Shown one piece after another: positions 6,113-6,651 of a stretch of 6,651 nt of DNA. Every line of letters begins with the position of its first letter. Within the stretch, counting starts at the first letter, position 1. This DNA comes from Acidobacteriota bacterium (GTDB lineage Bacteria > Acidobacteriota > Terriglobia > UBA7540): positions 1 through 6,651 of the forward strand of contig JAKAWO010000170.1 of the NCBI GenBank assembly GCA_021827255.1. Direction: 5' to 3'. The notes beneath the pieces are model-generated. The model worked only from the letters and a program-made list of their open reading frames with translations, made no database searches and was not told the origin of the DNA. Position numbers and translations under genes: made by a program.

Positions 6113-6651
6113 TCAACGGGCGCCATCCGCCGGCGGGTGGAGGCGCGGGATGCGGTCCTCGACGGGCGGCAATGGCGGAAACGGCGCGTGCGGCTCGGTT
6201 TGGTACCAATAGGCTACCGAATAGTAATTGTCGGCGCGGTTGTTGGCCGTGCCGTGCTCGATGGTGGCGCGCAAGGACCGAGTGAAGGTGATGGGCGAAT
6301 CGAGGTTGAACCGGTAAACCGACCAGCGCGACCCGGCGCGCTCCGGGCCGACCACCGGCGCTCCGAACAGCGGATAAGAAAACGGTTTCCCGCCGAAGTC
6401 CCAGGCCCCTAGGAAATAGTCTTCCGTGCCCGTGCCGTTGATGTTGGGCCTGATCTCTCCGTTCACGCGGCGGCCGCCGTCAATGAAGAACATGTCGTCG
6501 CCTTCGCCCCACCAGCCGTCACTATTCTCCAGCACCGACATGGTGACGCCGACAAATTGCCCGCGGCCTTTGGCCGTCATCCAGATGTAATTGTCCTGGC
6601 CGGTCAGATTTTTGCCGTTGCTCGCCACCGCATGGCATGGCGAGATCGGAA
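6113..6651 (-). CDS. GH172 (DUF2961) glycoside hydrolase, C-terminal part
   Basis: C-terminal ~179 residues of a DUF2961/GH172 protein. The frame stays open through the right edge (residues PISPCHA precede the internal GTG at 6626-6628), so the true start, any signal peptide and the N-terminal jelly-roll half lie outside. GH172 enzymes act on fructofuranosyl or arabinofuranosyl linkages (difructose-anhydride synthases, alpha-D-arabinofuranosidases); the substrate here is unknown. Counting from that GTG, residues 39-50 read WWGEGDDMFFID and 65-72 GTGTEDYF. These are the two hallmark segments containing the glutamates regarded as catalytic in the family. YRFNLDSPITFTRSLRATIEHG and YYSVAYWYQTEPH complete the domain. 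The spacing between the two glutamates looks about six residues longer than in the bifidobacterial enzyme as I recall it. A proline-rich tail (PFPPLPPVEDR) follows. It converges on yjbQ. Confidence 0.9.
   Translation of the reverse strand, partial: PISPCHAVASNGKNLTGQDNYIWMTAKGRGQFVGVTMSVLENSDGWWGEGDDMFFIDGGRRVNGEIRPNINGTGTEDYFLGAWDFGGKPFSYPLFGAPVVGPERAGSRWSVYRFNLDSPITFTRSLRATIEHGTANNRADNYYSVAYWYQTEPHAPFPPLPPVEDRIPRLHPPADGAR

Overview
The window is a GC-rich bacterial chromosomal segment. Gene content suggests a Verrucomicrobiota-like (or Planctomycetota/Acidobacteriota-like) organism: a short-form AhcY directly behind MetK, a GH172/DUF2961 glycosidase, a YjbQ protein of the GPWQ type, and an ISKra4-like transposase remnant. 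That placement is inference from family knowledge; there is no rRNA or other marker to confirm it.

Most of the window (about 1-5190) reads as one leftward, minus-strand cluster. From its promoter it runs metK (S-adenosylmethionine synthetase), ahcY (adenosylhomocysteinase), tldD (zinc metalloprotease) and tldE/pmbA (its partner, cut by the left window edge). metK and ahcY abut with zero spacing, and the ahcY ribosome binding site lies inside the last metK codons. The pair therefore forms a tightly coupled SAM-making and SAH-removing unit. A 120-nt gap separates ahcY from tldD. The 156-nt gap between tldD and tldE is almost entirely one imperfect palindrome.

The region 5108-5671 holds no intact gene. 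It carries a good sigma70-like promoter for metK with a short leader, a GC-rich 6-bp hairpin, and the decayed C-terminal end of an ISKra4-type transposase on the plus strand.

On the right, yjbQ (plus strand) converges on the C-terminal part of a GH172/DUF2961 gene (minus strand) that runs off the right edge. The two stops are separated by 27 nt containing a small hairpin.

No CRISPR array, tRNA, rRNA or obviously new multi-gene system was seen. The least explained signals are the tldD-tldE intergenic palindrome and the metK leader with two mutually exclusive stems.
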